From positions 1 through 36,954 of the forward strand of contig JAEWSZ010000139.1 of assembly GCA_023397905.1 (NCBI GenBank): a DNA stretch of 36,954 nucleotides. Reading direction: 5' to 3'. The notes below the pieces were generated by a model that saw only the letters and a list, made by a program, of their open reading frames with translations, was not told where the DNA came from and made no database searches. The translations under genes and the position numbers were made by a program. Source of the DNA: Bacillota bacterium. Lineage in GTDB: Bacteria > Bacillota > Clostridia > Acetivibrionales > DSM-1351. Every line of letters begins with the position of its first letter. Positions within the stretch are counted from its first letter, which is position 1. This document shows positions 33,606 through 36,954 of this stretch, in pieces.

Positions 33606-33654
33606 ACAACCTCCAATATAGCTTCCATAGTGAACATTTTTATGCATGAAATCC

Positions 33655-34563
33655 TCAACCGTGTGAAAAGGTTTCGGCAGGCTGGTCATAAAGCAATCCG
33701 GCCAAATCTTTTCCTTTCCCGGGTATGCCGCAGGCATCCGCCCGGCACTGCTGGCAATGCCTGAATACCTGGAGATACTTTTCGGCCGTCATCCTGGCCT
33801 CATTGAGCTCATGGCAGTCAGGCGCCCTGAAATCCGCCATTTCATTTTGGGGTATCAAAGGGATTATATTCATTATCGACGCTCCCGCATTTGAGACTGT
33901 GACGGCTATTTCCTCCATATGCCGGTCATTCAGGCCCGGAATCAGTACTGTATTTACCTTGACCGAGACACCCAGGCCGCATATCTTTTTTATGCCTTCC
34001 AGCTGAAGCCTTATAAGGGTTTCGGCCCCTTCCAGGCCTTCCAGATACTCTCCCTTATAAAATATCCCGGAGCATATGTGCCGCAATATTTCCGGGTCGA
34101 CGGCGTTCACTGTGACGGAGATGGTTTTGATCCCCGCGGCGGCGATTCTCTCTGCGTAGTGTTTAAGCATAAGCCCGTTTGTACTCAGACATTTGATCAG
34201 ATGGGGATATTTTTTATCTATCAATTCAAAAGTATCCAGTGCATTCTGAGTGGCCAGAGTATCTCCGGGGCCGGCAATACCAACAACCGTTATTTCCGGG
34301 CACAGCAAAAGCGCCTTTTCAACCAGTGCTGCGGCCTCAGGCGGAGACAACACCTTGCATGCCACTCCCGGCCTGTTTTCAGTTTTGTTGAGACTTCTCC
34401 TGCAAAATTTGCAGTGTATATTACAGGCCGGACTGACCGGCAAATGAATGCGTCCGTACTTAAAATGCGCTTCTCCGCTGAAACAGGGATGTTTTTTTAC
34501 AAGATGACCGAATTTTTCTTCCGTTTCAACCCCCGGTACTTCCACTCCACAACTGATTGCCAT
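33655..34563 (-). CDS. NifB-like radical SAM cofactor synthase
   Basis: A 302-residue radical SAM protein. The motif is C47-x3-C51-x2-C54 in ACNIHCKFC. The preceding HPCFSGEAHFKYGRIHL matches the NifB segment HPCYSEEAHHHYARMH, but two of the three histidines are F and K. The NRPGV, GIAGPGDTLA and STNGLML segments and CQQCRADACG near the end also match NifB. No NifX domain is fused, as in archaeal NifB; two separate NifX-like genes are present. It should build the carbide-containing cluster for the NifDK-like enzyme. The ATG at 34563 has GAGGTGG 5 nt upstream. Confidence 0.88.
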   Translation of the reverse strand: MAISCGVEVPGVETEEKFGHLVKKHPCFSGEAHFKYGRIHLPVSPACNIHCKFCRRSLNKTENRPGVACKVLSPPEAAALVEKALLLCPEITVVGIAGPGDTLATQNALDTFELIDKKYPHLIKCLSTNGLMLKHYAERIAAAGIKTISVTVNAVDPEILRHICSGIFYKGEYLEGLEGAETLIRLQLEGIKKICGLGVSVKVNTVLIPGLNDRHMEEIAVTVSNAGASIMNIIPLIPQNEMADFRAPDCHELNEARMTAEKYLQVFRHCQQCRADACGIPGKGKDLAGLLYDQPAETFSHG

Positions 34564-34668
34564 GTTTGCCACCTCATTTTCAAATAAACCGACGAATAAA
34601 AATCAACACGCTCCGGAAATACATATCGTGCCAAAGCTCTGCACATTGCATAAACAGCGGACAAAACT

Positions 34669-34708
34669 AAAAAAGACCAAGCAAAACCAATATGGTTTCC
34701 GCCTAGTC
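34669..34708 (-). promoter_or_regulatory. attenuator or terminator before the NifB-like gene
   Basis: On the minus strand GACTAGGCGGAAACC pairs with GGTTTTGCTTGGTC (several G-U pairs), followed by a T run. It lies between the DUF2292 gene and the NifB-like gene, about 105 nt before the latter. It either limits read-through or is the switch of a regulated leader. No known riboswitch core was recognised. Confidence 0.65.
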
Positions 34709-34748
34709 TCTAATTTGTTTAGTCAACTATTTCTGAAATTATATGTAT

Positions 34749-34919
34749 TTATTTAACCCGGACTTTTTCGTTCTTTTCGATCTGAATCAGCTTTCCGTCC
34801 TGAAATACCAATGTTATGGATCCGTATTTCAGGGTCTTAGCCATTTCATACAGTTTATCAATATCATCTTTTGAGATTGGCACCTTTGATTGTTCAAAAT
34901 CATTCTGAGCTATACCCAC
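34749..34919 (-). CDS. small DUF2292 (YezD-like) protein
   Basis: A 56-residue protein with the DUF2292 pattern: DDIDKLYEMAKTLKYGSITLVFQDGKLIQIEKNEKVR. The GTG at 34919 is chosen because AAGGTGG lies 6 nt upstream; a longer frame from a TTG at 34952 has no good site. The function of the family is unknown; members are often seen near sulfur assimilation genes (recalled, not checked). It is the first gene after the operon promoter and precedes the attenuator. Confidence 0.75.
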   Translation of the reverse strand: MGIAQNDFEQSKVPISKDDIDKLYEMAKTLKYGSITLVFQDGKLIQIEKNEKVRVK

Positions 34920-35005
34920 TTTAGCACCACCTTCATATAATCTCCCGGTCAATCACAATAAACTACTTTTAGAACCGTAATCAAGGGTTAATTGATATTG
35001 ACTTT

Positions 35006-35020
35006 GGAATCATTAATTCC
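35006..35020 (-). promoter_or_regulatory. GGAAT palindrome, candidate operator of a CymR-type repressor
   Basis: GGAAT, 5-nt spacer, ATTCC lies about 35-50 nt downstream of the predicted transcription start. Rrf2-family cysteine regulators (CymR) bind sites that contain GGAATT. The match is suggestive only; no second clear copy was found before cysP. Confidence 0.4.
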
Positions 35021-35062
35021 GATAAAAAAGATAAATCATATATGTTTTATATGTTATATTTG

Positions 35063-35091
35063 AGTATAATATGCATTGAAGAATTTGTCAA
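35063..35091 (-). promoter_or_regulatory. promoter of the nitrogenase-like operon
   Basis: Minus-strand TTGACA, 17-nt spacer, TATACT. It lies between trmD and the DUF2292 gene and gives a leader of about 135 nt. No sigma-54 (GG-N10-GC) site was seen, so expression is not of the usual nif type. Confidence 0.8.
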
Positions 35092-35158
35092 TAGCTTTAT
35101 AAATAAAATTTTGTTTGTATTGAAGGAAAATTTTGCTCCGAAAAGCTGTTGAGTTACG

Positions 35159-35866
35159 CTACTTTTCTTCATCAGAGGTATTCTGAACCGCCTTGTATAA
35201 ATCCGGCCTTTTTGACCTGGTTCTCTCCAGGGATTGTTCATGCCTCCACTTTTCTATATTGGCATGATGTCCGGACAGCAGTATCTCAGGGACGGCTTTG
35301 CCTTCGTATTCCGCAGGACGTGTGTACTGCGGGTATTCAAGCAGTCCGTTGAAGTGGGATTCCTCGCTGAAGGAACCTTCATTTGACAGTACTCCGGGTA
35401 TGAGCCTGCTCACACAGTCAATAAGCACCATGGCTGGCAGCTCTCCCCCTGTGAGCACATAATCTCCTATGGAGATTTCCTCGTCGACTATTTCTTCAAT
35501 TATCCGCTCGTCGATCCCTTCATAATGGCCGCACAAAAGAATGAGCCGCTCTTCTTTGGAAAGCTCCAGGGCAATTTTCTGGGTCAGTACCCGGCCCTGG
35601 GGGCTCATATAAATGACCTTCGGCCTGGGCTCGGCCCCGTCGGTTACGGCCCTGTAGGCGTCTATAACCGGCTGGCACATCATTACCATTCCGTTGCCGC
35701 CTCCAAAGGGATAATCATCCACCTTTCTGTGTTTGTCCAGAGTATAGTCTCTTATGTTAATTGCATTTACCTCTATGAGGCCTTTTTCCTGGGCGCGGCC
35801 TATGATGCTTTCTTTCATTACAAGCTCAAAGGTCTCTGGAAAAAGTGTAAGAACGTCAAATCTCAT
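35159..35866 (-). CDS. trmD: tRNA (guanine-N1)-methyltransferase
   Basis: Methylates G37 of tRNAs with SAM. The SPOUT fold motifs are complete: MRFDVLTLFPE at the start, YPFGGGNGMVM, YMSPQGRVLTQ, LILLCGHYEGIDER, EEISIGDYVLTGGELPAM and RLIPGVLSNEGSF. The 235-residue length is normal. GGAGG lies before the ATG. It is normally followed by rplS; here a new promoter and the nitrogenase-like operon follow. No strong terminator was found in the 90 nt after the stop. Confidence 0.96.
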   Translation of the reverse strand: MRFDVLTLFPETFELVMKESIIGRAQEKGLIEVNAINIRDYTLDKHRKVDDYPFGGGNGMVMMCQPVIDAYRAVTDGAEPRPKVIYMSPQGRVLTQKIALELSKEERLILLCGHYEGIDERIIEEIVDEEISIGDYVLTGGELPAMVLIDCVSRLIPGVLSNEGSFSEESHFNGLLEYPQYTRPAEYEGKAVPEILLSGHHANIEKWRHEQSLERTRSKRPDLYKAVQNTSDEEK

Positions 35867-35896
35867 TTAGCCTCCATGTCCCCAAAAGTATTTTTA

Positions 35897-36406
35897 TCAG
35901 TCCAACAAGCCTTTTGGTATAATAACATCAATCCTGCCTTTTTCCGGCGAAATTTCCGTTACCACACTTTTCAGCGCAGGTATAAGAATCTCTTTGCCGT
36001 CGCCGGATTTTACCGCATAAACGTCATTGCTTCCGGTCTGGATGACGTCGGCGAGCTTTCCGAGCAGAAGGCCCTTTTCGTCGTAAACATCCATTCCGAT
36101 TATATCCGTTATAAAGAAGGAGTCCTTTGGCAATTTTACAGCATTGGCCCTGTCAACTTTTAGATAAAAACCTTTCAGCTTTTCGGCCGCCTCGATGGAA
36201 TCCACGTCTTTAAATTTCAGAATCACAAATTGTTTGAAAAACTTGAGGCCGGTTATATGGTATTTTTCCAGGGCGCCGTTTTTATCTATATAGACCCATT
36301 TAAGCTTTTTGAACCTCTGCGGGTCGTCAGTCAGGGCGGTGGCTTTCAGCTCTCCCTTGACTCCGTGAGTGTTTATCAATTGTCCTATAATAAGATATTC
36401 GACCAT
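35897..36406 (-). CDS. rimM: 16S rRNA processing protein RimM
   Basis: Assists maturation of the 30S head together with S19. The 169-residue protein has the N-terminal IGQLINTHGVKGELKA segment and the C-terminal PRC-barrel part with DVYAVKSGDGKEILIPAL. GGAGG lies 6 nt before the ATG. It lies 30 nt upstream of trmD. Confidence 0.95.
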   Translation of the reverse strand: MVEYLIIGQLINTHGVKGELKATALTDDPQRFKKLKWVYIDKNGALEKYHITGLKFFKQFVILKFKDVDSIEAAEKLKGFYLKVDRANAVKLPKDSFFITDIIGMDVYDEKGLLLGKLADVIQTGSNDVYAVKSGDGKEILIPALKSVVTEISPEKGRIDVIIPKGLLD

Positions 36407-36508
36407 TTTACCTCCGTAGCTTTTATTGGAACATAAAGTAAGGAATGACTAAATAATAAAATCGGAAAGTTATTATCTATTCATTCCCACTCTGGTTTCA
36501 AACCAATT

Positions 36509-36739
36509 TTATTGTATGATATCTACAACAACTCTTCTGCTGTCTTTTACGGCAGCGGCCTTGACAACAGTTCTGATCGCCTTGGCGATCCTGCCCTGCT
36601 TGCCGATTACTTTGCCCATATCATCTTTGGCTACTTTGAGCTCAAGTATTATGGACTTTTCATTTTCAATCTCATTTACGAAAACTTCGTCTGGATAATC
36701 CACAAGAGCTTTCGCAATATTTTCCAGCAATAGCTTCAT
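36509..36739 (-). CDS. khpA: KH-domain RNA-binding protein KhpA
   Basis: A 76-residue single KH domain with the RNA-binding loop GKVIGKQGR (GxxG) and a RTVVKAAAV helix. It binds RNA, usually with KhpB, and is always placed between rpsP and rimM in Firmicutes. GGAGG lies 7 nt before the ATG. Confidence 0.94.
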   Translation of the reverse strand: MKLLLENIAKALVDYPDEVFVNEIENEKSIILELKVAKDDMGKVIGKQGRIAKAIRTVVKAAAVKDSRRVVVDIIQ

Positions 36740-36812
36740 AATCTTTACCTCCGGTTATTGCAAAGGTACGTGCGGAGAGCGCCTGCCCCCCGTTTGGGCT
36801 GAAAAAATCTTT

Positions 36813-36954
36813 TTAACCGATTATACCCTGTTTCTTAAGGAGCGCCTTTACCGTATCAGTGGGCTGTGCGCCGTTTTTGATCCATTTCTGGGCTTTTTCG
36901 GAATCAATATTTACCTGAGCCGGTTCAACAACAGGATTGTAAGTACCTATTTCC
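36813..36954 (-). CDS. rpsP: 30S ribosomal protein S16, C-terminal part (partial)
   Basis: The last ~46 codons are inside the window, reading EIGTYNPVVEP and later AQKWIKNGAQPTDTVKALL before the stop. These match the S16 C-terminus. The gene continues beyond the right edge. Confidence 0.93.
   Translation of the reverse strand, partial: EIGTYNPVVEPAQVNIDSEKAQKWIKNGAQPTDTVKALLKKQGIIG

Noticed and set aside
29491..34563. True molybdenum nitrogenase for N2 fixation
   Set aside because: No NifE, NifN, NifV or other nif genes, apparent loss of the H195 and H442 positions in the alpha subunit, and a sulfur metabolism context.
34562..34756. Plus-strand ORF of 64 codons across the leader of the NifB-like gene
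   Set aside because: No ribosome binding site, no recognisable family, and it covers a minus-strand hairpin and the gene start.
1..36954. CRISPR arrays, tRNA or rRNA genes, transposases, prophage genes
   Set aside because: No regular spaced repeats, no tRNA-like cloverleaf with CCA-proximal motifs and no recombinase or transposase motifs were noticed on either strand.

Overview
The window looks like the chromosome of an anaerobic Clostridia-type Firmicute. It has a Firmicutes-style rpsP-khpA-rimM-trmD and rplS-lepB-rbgA-rnhB order, strong AGGAGG-type ribosome binding sites, TTGACA/TATAAT-like promoters, a FliK-like gene after rnhB, and many oxygen-sensitive Fe-S enzymes. The species cannot be named from sequence alone. 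Almost every gene is on the minus strand, so the text below reads from high to low coordinates.

Region 1 (36954-35159) holds the end of rpsP, then khpA, rimM and trmD. Region 4 (5818-1) holds rplS, lepB, rbgA, a YpmS-like gene, rnhB, a FliK-like gene and the first codons of another gene. In most Firmicutes trmD and rplS are neighbours. Here they are separated by about 29 kb, almost all of it sulfur metabolism in the same orientation.

Region 2 (35091-23024) starts at a near-consensus promoter with a GGAAT palindrome just downstream. A short DUF2292 gene and an attenuator-like hairpin precede a nitrogenase-like operon: NifB-like radical SAM protein, NifX-like protein, NifH-like, NifD-like and NifK-like proteins, a complete MetNIQ-type ABC importer, a second NifX-like protein, and MccB/MccA-like transsulfuration enzymes, ending at a clear terminator. 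NifE, NifN and NifV are absent. The P-cluster cysteines and the cofactor cysteine are kept, but the two NifD active-site histidines seem lost. The context fits a reductive C-S cleaving enzyme related to methylthio-alkane reductase rather than nitrogen fixation. An O-acetylhomoserine sulfhydrylase gene follows.

Region 3 (22887-8621) is a long sulfate assimilation operon: sulfate ABC importer (CysP-T-W-A), a ROK regulator, APS reductase, CysD, CysN fused to a decayed APS kinase domain, then a sulfur carrier with a masked Gly-Gly end, its E1-like activating enzyme, a JAMM protease, a siroheme sulfite reductase, a TusA-like protein, MetY and a thioredoxin-reductase-like flavoprotein. This matches the protein-thiocarboxylate route to homocysteine described in Wolinella succinogenes (HcyS/HcyF/HcyD/Sir/MetY). 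Together regions 2 and 3 would supply homocysteine and cysteine from sulfate and, by inference, from an imported organosulfur compound.

Between region 3 and rplS lie one forward-strand membrane protein gene (8167-8526) and an RsgA paralogue. The RsgA unit has a roughly 500-nt leader with an 11-codon upstream ORF and two intrinsic terminators, which looks like translation-sensitive attenuation.
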